Assembly: GCA_949298955.1 (NCBI GenBank)
Contig: CASFYQ010000002.1
Span: 209,091-273,090 of the forward strand
DNA from: an uncultured Bacteroidales bacterium
GTDB lineage: Bacteria; Bacteroidota; Bacteroidia; Bacteroidales; Barnesiellaceae
DNA: 64,000 nucleotides
Direction of reading: 5' to 3'
The position numbers and the translations under genes were made by a program. Below the pieces are notes generated by a model. That model had not been told where the DNA came from and did no database searches. It saw only the letters and a program-made list of their open reading frames with translations. Below, piece after piece: positions 1 through 8,532 of the stretch (position 1 is the first letter of the stretch; every line of letters begins with the position of its first letter).

Positions 1-514
1 ATACAGGCGAGATGACCAGTTGCTTGTCCCGGGCAAAAGGCCGGGTATAGATATAGGCGCTGCCGACCCCGATGAGAGCTCCGGCAGCCACATCCCACCA
101 ATCGTGCCGACGGGCATAGGTACGTGCCCAGCCCACATAGGCGGCCACGGCATAGGCCGGCGCGCCCCACGCCCAGCCGTAACGACGTTGCACGAAAGCG
201 GCGTTGGCAAAAGTAAGCGAGGTATGACCCGAGGGAAACGACAGGCGGTTACTATGGTCGGGCCGCTCTTTCCGCACAGCATATTTGAGCAGATAGGTGG
301 CACCCAGCGTGGTCACGCCCGTGAAAGCGGCCTGCTTGAAGCCAGTCCAGTCTTTCATCGCCAGCATGGTCGCGGCAGTAGCCACAGGCATGGCTACAAG
401 CAGGACATCGCTCGAAATCTTTACCGCCTCGCGACTTCTGCTCAATTCCTCGGCCTGTACCGGCAACAAGGTAATCAGCAATGCCAGAACCCCAAATACG
501 ACTCTGTTCTTCAC
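1..514 (-). CDS. PAP2 family phosphatase, 3' end cut by window edge
   Basis: Membrane-associated phosphatase of the PAP2 superfamily, which removes phosphate from phosphatidate, isoprenyl pyrophosphate or similar lipids at the membrane. Visible motifs in order: a basic K-E-R-P stretch, then PSGHTS, then a later R-R-H-D-W-W-D-V segment carrying the third-motif His and Asp. The N-terminus looks like a signal peptide ending around PVQA. The best start is a GTG at 514 that overlaps the dgkA stop codon (GTGA arrangement), which implies translational coupling. The C-terminus lies outside the window. Substrate is not predictable; undecaprenyl pyrophosphate or phosphatidate would fit the dgkA neighbour. 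Confidence 0.85.
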   Translation of the reverse strand, partial: MKNRVVFGVLALLITLLPVQAEELSRSREAVKISSDVLLVAMPVATAATMLAMKDWTGFKQAAFTGVTTLGATYLLKYAVRKERPDHSNRLSFPSGHTSLTFANAAFVQRRYGWAWGAPAYAVAAYVGWARTYARRHDWWDVAAGALIGVGSAYIYTRPFARDKQLVISPV

Positions 515-891
515 GACAGGACAACGATTAGCTTAGGAACGAATATCAACAGGCCCACAACGACCGACATCACGGCCAGGATAAGTACGGCTCCTGCCGC
601 TAAATCCTTGGCGTGCTTGATGGCCTCGTCATACTCCGACGATACCCGGTCGCACAAGGCCTCGATGGCCGAGTTGATGCCCTCGGCCGCCAGCACGGCA
701 CCGATACACAACGTCACGGCTGCCCATTCAAGCGTCGAAAGGCCCAACAGCCCCCCGACCACGATTACACACACAGCCACCGCACAATGTATCCATGCGT
801 TGTGTTCCCGACCTATCAGCCGGGCTATCCCCCGCCCCGCATACTTGAAACTGCGGGCCCGGGCTACGAGACTGAACCGTTTCTTTTCCAT
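511..891 (-). CDS. dgkA: Diacylglycerol kinase / undecaprenol kinase (DgkA family)
   Basis: Small integral membrane kinase that phosphorylates diacylglycerol or undecaprenol with ATP. The 126-residue length fits the family. The sequence has a basic amphipathic N-terminus with R-S-F-K-Y-A-G-R-G, the conserved E-x-x-N-x-A-x-E core (AEGINSAIEAL) and three hydrophobic segments. The ATG at 891 is chosen because the Arg/Lys-rich start matches homologues; upstream in-frame codons add a non-conserved tail. It ends by overlapping the PAP2 phosphatase start by 4 nt, so the two probably act together in lipid carrier or diacylglycerol recycling. Confidence 0.9.
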   Translation of the reverse strand: MEKKRFSLVARARSFKYAGRGIARLIGREHNAWIHCAVAVCVIVVGGLLGLSTLEWAAVTLCIGAVLAAEGINSAIEALCDRVSSEYDEAIKHAKDLAAGAVLILAVMSVVVGLLIFVPKLIVVLS

Positions 892-997
892 GGGAAAAAT
901 TTTTTCTTCGGGAGACAAAGATACCGTTTTTGATAACAAAACACAAAATACCGACAACCGGGACACCTCGCCGCCCCCTCACCCGGGCTCTCCCATA

Positions 998-1029
998 TAA
1001 AAAGTGCCCCGGTTGAAAAACCGGGGCAC
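998..1029 (-). terminator. Intrinsic terminator of rpmE2
   Basis: An 11-bp perfect GC-rich stem (1004-1014 with 1019-1029, loop GAAA) is followed on the minus strand by a run of five T. It lies directly after the L31 stop codon. Confidence 0.9.
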
Positions 1030-1057
1030 AGGCACAACAATATAATTGAAACGTCAA

Positions 1058-1309
1058 TTATTTCTTGCGATTGCCATAACGGCTCATGAACTTGTCCACA
1101 CGACCTGCGGTATCCACGAGTTTCTGTTTACCGGTGAAGAAGGGGTGTGAAGAACTGGTGATTTCCAGTTTTACCAAAGGATAAGTAACACCATCAATTT
1201 CAATGGTATCTTTGGCTGCTACGGTTGAACGAGTGATAAAGATTTCTTCGTTCGACATGTCTTTGAAAACTACGGGACGGTAGTTGTCAGGATGGATTCC
1301 TTTTTTCAT
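1058..1309 (-). CDS. rpmE2: 50S ribosomal protein L31 type B
   Basis: Component of the large ribosomal subunit. The 83-residue protein has the type B hallmarks: M-K-K-G-I-H-P start, a central V-F-K-D-M-S-N segment, and the C-terminal S-S-H-P-F-(F/Y)-T-G-K and V-D-K-F pattern, with no CxxC zinc ligands. It is a single-gene transcription unit with its own terminator. A Bacteroidetes -7-like box (TACATTTG on the minus strand, 1377-1384) lies about 70 nt upstream of the start. Confidence 0.96.
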   Translation of the reverse strand: MKKGIHPDNYRPVVFKDMSNEEIFITRSTVAAKDTIEIDGVTYPLVKLEITSSSHPFFTGKQKLVDTAGRVDKFMSRYGNRKK

Positions 1310-1427
1310 TGTTATATCGTCTTTTTAATTATTATCAAATGTTCACGTTGGTAGCGTGATTTTTCGTAATGGCTTGCAAATGTAGGGATAAGTTTCCATT
1401 TAGAAAAATATTTGCTCCACTTTTTCC

Positions 1428-1464
1428 AAAAAAAGTCCGGCCGGCGCACAAATGCGCCGGCCGG
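1428..1464 (-). terminator. Intrinsic terminator of the carboxyltransferase gene
   Basis: A perfect 12-bp GC stem (1437-1448 with 1453-1464, 4-nt loop) is followed on the minus strand by AC and seven T. It lies just after the stop codon at 1485. Confidence 0.92.
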
Positions 1465-1484
1465 AAGCAGTTTTATGTTTCGAT

Positions 1485-3344
1485 TTATTCAAACTCAATC
1501 AACGGCTCGTTGGTGCCTACCACGTCGTTCTCCTTGACGAGGATACGTTTTACGGTACCGTTCAGAGTCGAGAGAATATCGTTTTCCATCTTCATGGCCT
1601 CATAGACCAGCAATACGTCGTCCTTCTTCACCTGGTCACCCACTTTTACCTTGATTTCGATAACTTTTCCACCCATGGGAGCATCGACGGTGGGACCGGT
1701 AATGGGCTCTACGGGAGCAGCTTCTTCGGCAACCTCCTCTTTCACCTCTTCGGCAGCCGGTTTCTTGGCGGCATATTCGGCAGCGCGCACCCCTTTCAAA
1801 TAAGTGGTAGCCACGTTGGGGAAAAGCTCGAGCAACAGGTATTCCTGCTCGTTTTCGGCCAGTTTCATGTCACCGAACTCAGGCAGAACCGGATTCTCGG
1901 GAGCTTTGTACGAGCTGGTATCATAAGGCATCTCGACAGGAGAACCGGTAATTTTCTCACGGAAACCGGGGTCGACGGGTACCGGGGTCTTTCCATATTC
2001 GCCTTTTACCAAGGCCTTGAACTGGTTGGATACCGTCGTATATTCGGGATTTCCTTTCAACTTGTCGAGGGCGCAGCTCACAGCCTGGCTACCCACGATT
2101 TGGCTGGTGGGCGTAACCAAAGGCACCAAACCGGAATCGGAGCGAACCTTCGGAATCAGCTTCATGGCGTCGTCGAGCACGTGCTCGGCTTTGAGCTGTT
2201 TCAACTGAGCCACCATGTTGGAGTACATACCGCCGGGCACCTCGGCAGCCTTCACCAGTTCGTTGGGTTTGGGGAATCCGAAATAGTCCTCGATTGCATG
2301 ACAAGCATCGAGCAGAGCGGGCTCATCGTTGCGTTTAGCTGCGTCGATAGCCGTATCGAAAAGTTTGTCGATGTGGTCGGGCAGTTTGTCGATAAGCGGG
2401 TCGAAGGCGATGGGGAAAGCATCTTTCTTCAAGTCATAAGCGGCAAGCTCACGACGGATACCCAGCAACTCGGCACGTATCTTGCTCACGGCTGCCATGT
2501 TTACCTCCATCTCCACGCCCATCTTCTGGCAGAAGATATAGAGCAACTCGATGGCCGGAGCTGCCGAACCACCGCCGAAATACCAGATATTGGTGTCGAG
2601 AATGTCCACTCCATGAATTACGGCCATGACCGAAGAGGCCAAACCATAGCCCGGGGTACAGTGTGTATGGAAATCGACAGGTACCTTCAAAGCCTGTTTG
2701 AGTTTAGGCATCAGCGAAGCCACCCGTGCCGGATTTATCAAACCGGCCATATCTTTCAAAGTTACCATCTTGGCTCCCAGTTTTTCGAAGCCGAGCGCTT
2801 TCTCTACAAAGTATTCATCGGTAAAAATGGGTTTGGGCAATTTCTTGCCGAAGAGGGCCTTCACCCGGTCCATGAATGTAATCGTATAGTGCGGATCGAC
2901 CGTATAGCACACGGCTCCATCGGAAATAGCGCCTACGGCATTTATCTTTTCGACCGACGACTTTACGTTGTTCAAGTCGTTGAGTGCATCAAATATACGC
3001 ATGATTCCCAACCCGTTAGCCACAGCCTCACGATAAAACCCGTCGAGAACCGTATCGGGATAAGGAGCATATCCAAACAAATTGCGGCCCCGAGAGAGAG
3101 CGGTCAAATACGAAGCACCGCCAATCGCATCGCTAATGGTTTTGAGGCGAGTCCAGGGACTCTCGTTCAAGTAGCGCATGACCGAGTCGGGCACGGCTCC
3201 ACCCCAAACCTCCATGGCAAAAAAGCCGGCATCTTTATAATAAGGCAATACACGGTTTATCTGCTCCTGGGTGAGACGAGTTGCGAACAAGGATTGTTGC
3301 CCATCACGAAGGGTAAGATCTCGAATTTTCAATTTTCTTGGCAT
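1485..3344 (-). CDS. oadA: Biotin-dependent carboxyltransferase (oxaloacetate decarboxylase alpha / pyruvate carboxylase B type)
   Basis: The 619-residue protein has an N-terminal HMGL-like TIM barrel (T-L-R-D-G-Q-Q-S at the start, then a conserved carboxylase domain), an Ala/Glu/Pro-rich linker around 530-550 and a C-terminal biotinyl domain with the E-A-M-K-M motif, biotinyl Lys about residue 585. It transfers CO2 between carboxybiotin and pyruvate/oxaloacetate. The beta and gamma membrane subunits of sodium-pumping decarboxylases are not adjacent, and no biotin carboxylase lies beside it. It could therefore act as OadA with remote OadB/G or as a PycB-type subunit; sequence alone does not decide this. 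Confidence 0.9.
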   Translation of the reverse strand: MPRKLKIRDLTLRDGQQSLFATRLTQEQINRVLPYYKDAGFFAMEVWGGAVPDSVMRYLNESPWTRLKTISDAIGGASYLTALSRGRNLFGYAPYPDTVLDGFYREAVANGLGIMRIFDALNDLNNVKSSVEKINAVGAISDGAVCYTVDPHYTITFMDRVKALFGKKLPKPIFTDEYFVEKALGFEKLGAKMVTLKDMAGLINPARVASLMPKLKQALKVPVDFHTHCTPGYGLASSVMAVIHGVDILDTNIWYFGGGSAAPAIELLYIFCQKMGVEMEVNMAAVSKIRAELLGIRRELAAYDLKKDAFPIAFDPLIDKLPDHIDKLFDTAIDAAKRNDEPALLDACHAIEDYFGFPKPNELVKAAEVPGGMYSNMVAQLKQLKAEHVLDDAMKLIPKVRSDSGLVPLVTPTSQIVGSQAVSCALDKLKGNPEYTTVSNQFKALVKGEYGKTPVPVDPGFREKITGSPVEMPYDTSSYKAPENPVLPEFGDMKLAENEQEYLLLELFPNVATTYLKGVRAAEYAAKKPAAEEVKEEVAEEAAPVEPITGPTVDAPMGGKVIEIKVKVGDQVKKDDVLLVYEAMKMENDILSTLNGTVKRILVKENDVVGTNEPLIEFE

Positions 3345-3439
3345 AGCAATCTGATTTAATAGGTGTTACATCTTTTCACATTACATGAATTAAGCATACA
3401 AATATAATATTATTTAACTTATTATCAAAAGAAAAAACG

Positions 3440-3447
3440 TACTTTTG
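3440..3447 (+). promoter_or_regulatory. Bacteroidetes -7 box for the CpsB-like gene
   Basis: TACTTTTG matches the TAnnTTTG consensus and lies 31 nt upstream of the start at 3479 in an AT-rich spacer. No clear -33 TTTG is visible at the right spacing. Confidence 0.55.
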
Positions 3448-3478
3448 TATTCGAAATGTTTCTTCAAGACATTCCCGT

Positions 3479-4210
3479 ATGTTTAATTTTTTTCATAAGA
3501 GAGCTGCCTTCAAGCCGTTATTACCCTATACGACAGAGGTTCACTGCCACATATTACCGGGTATCGACGACGGTGCGCCCGACCCGGAGCATGCCTTGCG
3601 CCTCTTGCGCCAAATGCGGGAATGGGGTGTCGAAAAGGTAATTGCCACGCCTCATGTGACCGAAGCCTCGTTCGAAAACACCCCGCAGACCGTGGCCGAC
3701 GCCTACGCCCGCCTGAGCGGCGAACCCGGCTTTTCCGAAATAGCTCTTCAAGTTTGCTACTCGGCCGAATACCGCATGGACGACAATTTTCTGAACGTCC
3801 TGCGACAAAACGAAATCATGCCTATGCCGGGCAACCATATCCTCATCGAGAACTCGTTTTTACAGCCTTTTTGGAATATCAAGGAGCTGATTTTCGACTT
3901 GCAAATCAAGGGACTGTCGCCCATACTGGCACACCCCGAGCGATATGCCTACTACCACGACGACAGAAAAATCTATCAGGAGCTGCACGAGCAGGGTTGC
4001 GAGTTCCAGGTCAACCTGCTCTCGCTCGCCGGATACTACAACCGGCGGTCGAAAGAGGTAGCCGAGTGGCTCGCCGCAAAACAGATGATCGACTATCTGG
4101 GCAGCGACCTGCACAACAGCACCCAGGCCCTGCACCTGGACAAATACCTGTCGGGGAAAGAGTTTACCCGGCACATGAAGAATCTTCGTCTCAAAAACGA
4201 CACTTTATAA
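3479..4210 (+). CDS. CpsB/CapC-family PHP protein-tyrosine phosphatase
   Basis: Manganese-dependent tyrosine phosphatase of the CpsB/YwqE family (243 residues). These enzymes dephosphorylate BY-kinases that control capsule and exopolysaccharide assembly. PHP-domain metal ligands are visible as E-V-H-C-H-I-L-P-G-I-D-D-G near residue 20, A-T-P-H-V, the L-A-H-P-E-R-Y motif near 155 and the C-terminal G-S-D-L-H-N. No BY-kinase or polysaccharide cluster lies beside it, so its partner is unknown. The next gene, lysO part 1, starts 24 nt downstream on the same strand and may be co-transcribed. Confidence 0.88.
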   Translation: MFNFFHKRAAFKPLLPYTTEVHCHILPGIDDGAPDPEHALRLLRQMREWGVEKVIATPHVTEASFENTPQTVADAYARLSGEPGFSEIALQVCYSAEYRMDDNFLNVLRQNEIMPMPGNHILIENSFLQPFWNIKELIFDLQIKGLSPILAHPERYAYYHDDRKIYQELHEQGCEFQVNLLSLAGYYNRRSKEVAEWLAAKQMIDYLGSDLHNSTQALHLDKYLSGKEFTRHMKNLRLKNDTL

Positions 4211-4234
4211 CCCTCAAAAAAACGTATCGAAGCC

Positions 4235-4510
4235 ATGTTCGGTGTCATGTTAACCATGCTGTGCGGTATCCTCGCGGGATACCTGCTGCGCCATTTCAAG
4301 TCAATCCCCGCCTTTGTGTCGAAGGTGAGCATATACATCATCTTCCTGCTGCTTTTCGTTATGGGTGTGTCGGTAGGGAGCAATCCGCAAGTGATTCATA
4401 ATTTCGGGAAACTCGGACTCCTGGGTGTCGTCATCGCTCTTGTATCGACCACGGGGAGCGTGGCTCTCTCGTGGGTGGTCTACCGCAGCCTGTTCAAACC
4501 CCACAAATAG
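4235..4510 (+). CDS. LysO-type lysine exporter, N-terminal half
   Basis: A 91-residue membrane protein with three hydrophobic segments, corresponding to the N-terminal part of the lysine exporter LysO (DUF340; single-chain in Escherichia coli). The second half is encoded 9 nt downstream in another frame, so the transporter is most likely assembled from two polypeptides. Both halves begin with credible ATG codons and no single indel obviously joins them, so this looks like a stable split rather than a fresh frameshift. The function, lysine (and thialysine) export across the inner membrane, is by family. Confidence 0.8.
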   Translation: MFGVMLTMLCGILAGYLLRHFKSIPAFVSKVSIYIIFLLLFVMGVSVGSNPQVIHNFGKLGLLGVVIALVSTTGSVALSWVVYRSLFKPHK

Positions 4511-4519
4511 CTCTGCCGC

Positions 4520-5113
4520 ATGAGAAACAGCCTCGTCATACTGCTTTGCTTCATCGTGGGGGTCGTGCTTTCCTACCAACAGGTAATCCCTCGATACGAC
4601 GATTCGATAGGACTTTACATCCTCTATGCCCTCATGTTTCTCGTGGGGATAGGTATCGGCTGCGACCTGTCGTCGCTCTCGGTTCCCATCAAGAAATACC
4701 GATTCAAAATCGTGCTCGTCCCGCTGGCTACCATCGTGGGCACCATAGCGGCCTGCGCACTGTTTGCACTCTTCTGCCCGCTCGCGCTGCGCGAGACGAT
4801 AGCCATCGGGTGCGGCTTCGGATATTACAGTCTGTCGGCCATTCTGCTCAACGAACTCGCCGGAGCCGACGTCGGCACCATCGCCCTCATCTGCAACCTG
4901 AGCCGGGAGCTGATTACCTTGCTCACAATCCCGTTACTGGCGCGCTACTGCGGCAAACTGGCTCCCATCGCAGCAGCCGGAGCCACCTCGATCGACACCA
5001 CGCTACCCCTCATCAGCCACACGCTGGGCGAGAAATATGTCATCATCTCGATCTTTCACGGGGTAATCGTCGACATGTCGGTGCCCACACTCATCTCGCT
5101 ACTGTATCTGTGA
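4520..5113 (+). CDS. lysO: LysO family lysine exporter, C-terminal half
   Basis: A 197-residue polytopic membrane protein with about six hydrophobic segments and the conserved LysO core: G-I-G-I-G-C-D-L, then G-x-G-F-G-Y-Y-S-L-S, then N-L-S-R-E, then A-G-A-T-S-I-D-T-T-L-P. The last motifs hold the acidic and polar residues linked to lysine export. It follows the N-terminal half with a 9-nt gap and is surely co-transcribed with it. No lysine riboswitch-like leader is visible upstream of the pair. Confidence 0.85.
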   Translation: MRNSLVILLCFIVGVVLSYQQVIPRYDDSIGLYILYALMFLVGIGIGCDLSSLSVPIKKYRFKIVLVPLATIVGTIAACALFALFCPLALRETIAIGCGFGYYSLSAILLNELAGADVGTIALICNLSRELITLLTIPLLARYCGKLAPIAAAGATSIDTTLPLISHTLGEKYVIISIFHGVIVDMSVPTLISLLYL

Positions 5114-5307
5114 CGACCATACAACAAAAAAAGCAACCCCAAAGCCAGCAAAATATCTTAATGATTTTATCCCGGACCTTTTGCGGTTGGCATTTGAAGA
5201 AATCATCGAAATAGTTTTATAGGTTATGATTTCTCTTACTTTCATGTTACAAAGGCAATTTATAAATTATGCAAGCATAGATAGCTTTATTTGTTTCATG
5301 GTTGCTA
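5114..5307. other. Intergenic region between lysO and the phage relic
   Basis: About 195 bp of AT-rich sequence. One forward frame (about 5115-5221, ending TAG) has a protein-like run containing D-F-I-P-D-L-L-R-L-A-F-E-E-I-I without a start codon, possibly the tail of a decayed gene. No clear terminator was found for lysO. Confidence 0.3.
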
Positions 5308-5811
5308 CTATTTATCGTCTTTCCTGAATGGATTGAAATCAGGGTCTTCATCTTCATCGATAATACCGTCAAGATACATATTAGTATTGGCTTCATCTTG
5401 CCAACGCTCAAACACAGCACGATCGGCCTCGTCCCACCCTTCTCGGTCTTCTGGTGTCATAGCGGCACGCTGGGCTTCGATGCGCTTGCAAACAAAGGTT
5501 TTTTCTGTCTTGTTATAAACATTTACCTTAAAGTCCTCACGAATATATTTATCATTATCACGAATAAAATAAGGTGCGCTATCCCAACTCTTTGCTCGGT
5601 GAATATTATTGTCTATCCACCGTTTAAACCCCTCCGGCACGTCCTTCACCTCGTTCACACTCTCCGTGGTGGCTTCACTACGACCGTCCCATTCCCAAAA
5701 TTCTTCTTCCGTTTTGAGGATAGGAATTTTGTAACATAAATCGTTTGGATGCCAACCTGTCCAAACAAACGTTTTGGGGTATTTGCCTTTCAGTTGGTCG
5801 CAGATAAACAT
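5308..5811 (-). pseudogene. C-terminal relic of a phage minor head (Mu F / SPP1 gp7-like) protein
   Basis: A 167-residue frame that begins abruptly with F-V-W-T-G-W-H-P-N-D-L-C, resembling the F-x-W-T-G-W-H-P-Q-C-R-C region near the end of Bacteroidetes phage head morphogenesis proteins. In those proteins it is followed by P-I-L-K-T-E-E-E-F and a V-N-E-V-x-D-V-P-x-G-F segment, both also present here. The larger N-terminal head domain is missing and the upstream DNA is the terminator of the neighbouring PBP gene. I read it as a truncated prophage remnant; identification is from memory of the motif, not an alignment. No other phage genes flank it. The ATG at 5811 may not be used. Confidence 0.55.
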
Positions 5812-5850
5812 AAAAAGAAGCCGACCTCAAAAAATCGCTTTTGGGTCGGC
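5812..5850 (-). terminator. Intrinsic terminator of the penicillin-binding protein gene
   Basis: The stem GCCGACC/GGTCGGC (5820-5826 with 5844-5850), extended by CAAAA/TTTTG, is followed on the minus strand by TTCTTTTT. It lies just beyond the PBP stop codon. Confidence 0.85.
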
Positions 5851-5874
5851 CTCAACCTTGTCTTGGCTTTATCT

Positions 5875-8241
5875 TTAATCGAATATTCCCTCGATGCTCT
5901 CCATCGGTTGTGCCGATACAGGTTCCTCGACATAAGAGCCGCCGCTACACGGGTCGGCATATTCGTCGGGGATTTCGAAATCACTCTCCTGCGAATAGCC
6001 CAAATCGGGGTCGCCGTAGACCTTCTGCATATAGAGTCCATAAATGGGCAAAGCCATACTGGCGCCCTGACCGTCGGCCATACCGTCGAAATGGATAGAG
6101 CGATCTTCGCCGCCAACCCACACTCCCGAAACCAAGTCGGGGGTAAAGCCCATGAACCAGCCGTCGGAGTTGTTGTTGGTCGTACCCGTCTTGCCGCCCA
6201 TCGGAGCCGTAATACCATAGCGGAAGCGTATACGGCCGCCGGTACCGTGGTCGATTACATCGCGCAGCATGGGCAAGATGCGATAATAGGCCTGCTCGCT
6301 GAACACCTCGGTCATCGAGGGCGAGAACTCGGCAATTACGTTGCCCAGATTATCTTCGATGCGGGTGACATAAAGAGGGTCTACCCGCACCCCTTTGTTC
6401 GAGAATGCCGTATAAGCCGTCACCATCTCTTCGACCGAGACATCGACAGGGCCCAAGCAGAGCGACACCACCTCGTCAATCTTGTTCTTGATGCCAAACG
6501 AGTGCATCAACCGGGCCAGCGACGAGGGCGACAGTTTATCCATCAACCGGGCCGAAATCCAGTTGTTCGAGTTGGCCAACCCCCAGCGCAGCGTCACCAT
6601 CTCGCCCACCCTCGCCTTCGACGAGTTGCGGGGCGTCCAGGTCTGCCCGGTTTCGGTAATAAGCGTAGGCTGCTCGTTCAGGAACATATCACAAGGAGTA
6701 AAACCCTCTTCCATAGCCAACGTATAGAGGAATGGCTTCACCGTCGACCCGATTTGCCGACGCCCCACCGATGCCATGTTGTATTGGAAATGGGCAAAAT
6801 CGGGACCGCCCACATAAGCCTTCACGTGGCCGGTATGGGGATCCATCGACATGAATCCCGTGCGCAGAAACGACTTTTGGTAACGTATCGAATCCATCGG
6901 CGACATAATCGTATCGATCATACCCTCATAAGAGAATACCTGCATCTCGACAGGAGTGATGAACGCCTGCCTGATTTTCTCCTCGCTCACACCGGCCCGC
7001 TTCATCGTGCGATAACGGTCGGACTGTTTCATGGCCCGGTCGAGTATTCCCTCACGCTCCTCCTTGGTAATGCTGCGGGAGAAGGGAGCATAGCTGCGCC
7101 CCTTCTTCTCGGCAAAGAAGCGGGGTTGCAGATAGTGCCCCAAATGCTCTTCGACAGCCGCCTCGGCATAACGCTGCATGCGTGAGTCGATGGTGGTATA
7201 GATTTTGAGACCGTCGGTATAAATGTTATATTTCGACCCGTCGGCCTTCCGGTTCTTCTCGCACCACCCATACAGGGGGTTATTGGCCCAGGCGATGGAA
7301 TCGTCGACAAACTGCTGGGCTTCCCAGCCGCGATAGTCGGCCCGCTCGGGTTTCTTGGCAGTCATCATCAGCCGCAACTGCTCTCTGAAATAGGGGGCCA
7401 GCCCCTCCTTGTGGTCGACCCGCGTGTAGTGCAGTTTCAGCGGCAAAGCCTGCAACGAGTCGAGCTGCGCCTTGGTGATATAATTGGCCTTGTACATTTG
7501 GTTCAACACCGTATTTCGACGCCCGCGTGTGCGCTCGTTGAATCGGCGGGGATTATAATACGAAGGATTTTTGCACATGCCCACCAGCGTGGCAGCCTCC
7601 TCTATTTTCAGTTTGTCGGGAGTGGTATGGAAATAGATATAGGCAGCCGACTGGATACCGACTGCATTGTTGAGGAAATCGAAGTGGTTGAGATACATGT
7701 TCACAATCTCCTCCTTGGTGTAGAAACGTTCGAGCTGCACAGCGATAACCCACTCTTGCGGTTTCTGGAAAAGACGCTCCACGATATTGTCGGCACTGGG
7801 CGAATAGAGCAACTTGGCCAGCTGCTGGGTGATGGTACTACCGCCGCCGGCGCTCTTTTGAAAAAGGAGCCCCCGCTTGATAAAGGCACGGAAGAGCGCT
7901 TTCACATCGATACCCGAGTGGTCTTTGAACCGAATATCTTCGGTAGCGATAAGCGCGTTGACCAAATAGGGCGATATTTCGTCATAATGCACATACACCC
8001 GATTGCTTTTGCTCTGGTAAAAACGACCTATCACCTCCATATCGGAAGAGTATATCTCCGAGGCAAACTTGTCCTTGGGGTTCTCCAAATCCTCGATGGG
8101 CGGCATATAGCCTATCCACCCCCAGGCAATCATGGCAAAGGCGGCTACCGCCAAGAGAACCAGCAGCCCGAAGGTACACCACATATATTTAATAATGCGC
8201 GAGGTGTTGCGAAACGGTTTTTTTATCTTATCCACTTTCAT
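5875..8241 (-). CDS. mrcA: Class A penicillin-binding protein (PBP1A-like, transglycosylase/transpeptidase)
   Basis: A bifunctional peptidoglycan synthase of 788 residues. It has a short cytoplasmic tail, one membrane anchor (about residues 20-45) and a GT51 glycosyltransferase domain with catalytic Glu101 in A-T-E-D and the G-G-G-S-T-I-T-Q-Q motif at 132-140. The C-terminal transpeptidase has S-T-V-K (active Ser), S-N-N and K-T-G-T boxes. It polymerises lipid II and crosslinks peptides in the periplasm. It is transcribed alone, divergent from pyrBI, with a -7-like box (TACCTTTG, minus strand, 8317-8324) upstream and a clean terminator downstream. Confidence 0.93.
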   Translation of the reverse strand: MKVDKIKKPFRNTSRIIKYMWCTFGLLVLLAVAAFAMIAWGWIGYMPPIEDLENPKDKFASEIYSSDMEVIGRFYQSKSNRVYVHYDEISPYLVNALIATEDIRFKDHSGIDVKALFRAFIKRGLLFQKSAGGGSTITQQLAKLLYSPSADNIVERLFQKPQEWVIAVQLERFYTKEEIVNMYLNHFDFLNNAVGIQSAAYIYFHTTPDKLKIEEAATLVGMCKNPSYYNPRRFNERTRGRRNTVLNQMYKANYITKAQLDSLQALPLKLHYTRVDHKEGLAPYFREQLRLMMTAKKPERADYRGWEAQQFVDDSIAWANNPLYGWCEKNRKADGSKYNIYTDGLKIYTTIDSRMQRYAEAAVEEHLGHYLQPRFFAEKKGRSYAPFSRSITKEEREGILDRAMKQSDRYRTMKRAGVSEEKIRQAFITPVEMQVFSYEGMIDTIMSPMDSIRYQKSFLRTGFMSMDPHTGHVKAYVGGPDFAHFQYNMASVGRRQIGSTVKPFLYTLAMEEGFTPCDMFLNEQPTLITETGQTWTPRNSSKARVGEMVTLRWGLANSNNWISARLMDKLSPSSLARLMHSFGIKNKIDEVVSLCLGPVDVSVEEMVTAYTAFSNKGVRVDPLYVTRIEDNLGNVIAEFSPSMTEVFSEQAYYRILPMLRDVIDHGTGGRIRFRYGITAPMGGKTGTTNNNSDGWFMGFTPDLVSGVWVGGEDRSIHFDGMADGQGASMALPIYGLYMQKVYGDPDLGYSQESDFEIPDEYADPCSGGSYVEEPVSAQPMESIEGIFD

Positions 8242-8387
8242 TGTTATTCCTGCAATCTACGGTTTTACGCCCCAAGAGCCACGTCCGGCGAGCCCCTTAA
8301 AGCCAAATTGTTAAAGCAAAGGTAGCAATTATATTTCATTCAACTGCATATTGCAGATTTATAAAGAATATTTTTTATGCCTAAACA

Positions 8388-8418
8388 TTTGCCTTTCGGC
8401 CTTTTTTTACTATCTTTG
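8388..8418 (+). promoter_or_regulatory. Consensus Bacteroidetes promoter of the pyrBI leader
   Basis: TTTG (8388-8391), 19 nt, then TATCTTTG (8411-8418) exactly fits the -33/-7 consensus of the Bacteroidetes primary sigma factor. Transcription should begin near 8425, giving a leader of about 175 nt before pyrB. Confidence 0.88.
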
Positions 8419-8427
8419 CTTATTGAA

Positions 8428-8532
8428 ATGAAATGGCGGGAACAGACATATAATCCATTACAAGAAAGGCATTTTTATAAAAGCCAGGGACTATATTCTC
8501 TCCAAGATAAAACAAGTTGCAAGCCAGCGTGA
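8428..8532 (+). CDS. Candidate pyrBI leader peptide (34 codons)
   Basis: A short frame begins with ATG (M-K-W-R-E-Q) a few nucleotides after the predicted transcription start, so it would be nearly leaderless. Its TGA stop at 8530-8532 lies inside the 5' arm of the leader terminator. This is the geometry of the Escherichia coli pyrBI leader peptide, where coupled translation into the terminator relieves attenuation when UTP is low. The frame passes a T5 run (8472-8476) and a pyrimidine-rich stretch (8497-8503), possible pause sites. Translation is not proven, and near-leaderless initiation is a weakness of the model. Confidence 0.4.
   Translation: MKWREQTYNPLQERHFYKSQGLYSLQDKTSCKPA

Noticed and set aside
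1452..3359. Long plus-strand frame of 635 codons opposite the carboxyltransferase gene
   Set aside because: It is the antisense shadow of a clear biotin-dependent carboxyltransferase; its composition is His/Gly/Phe-rich without any recognisable domain.
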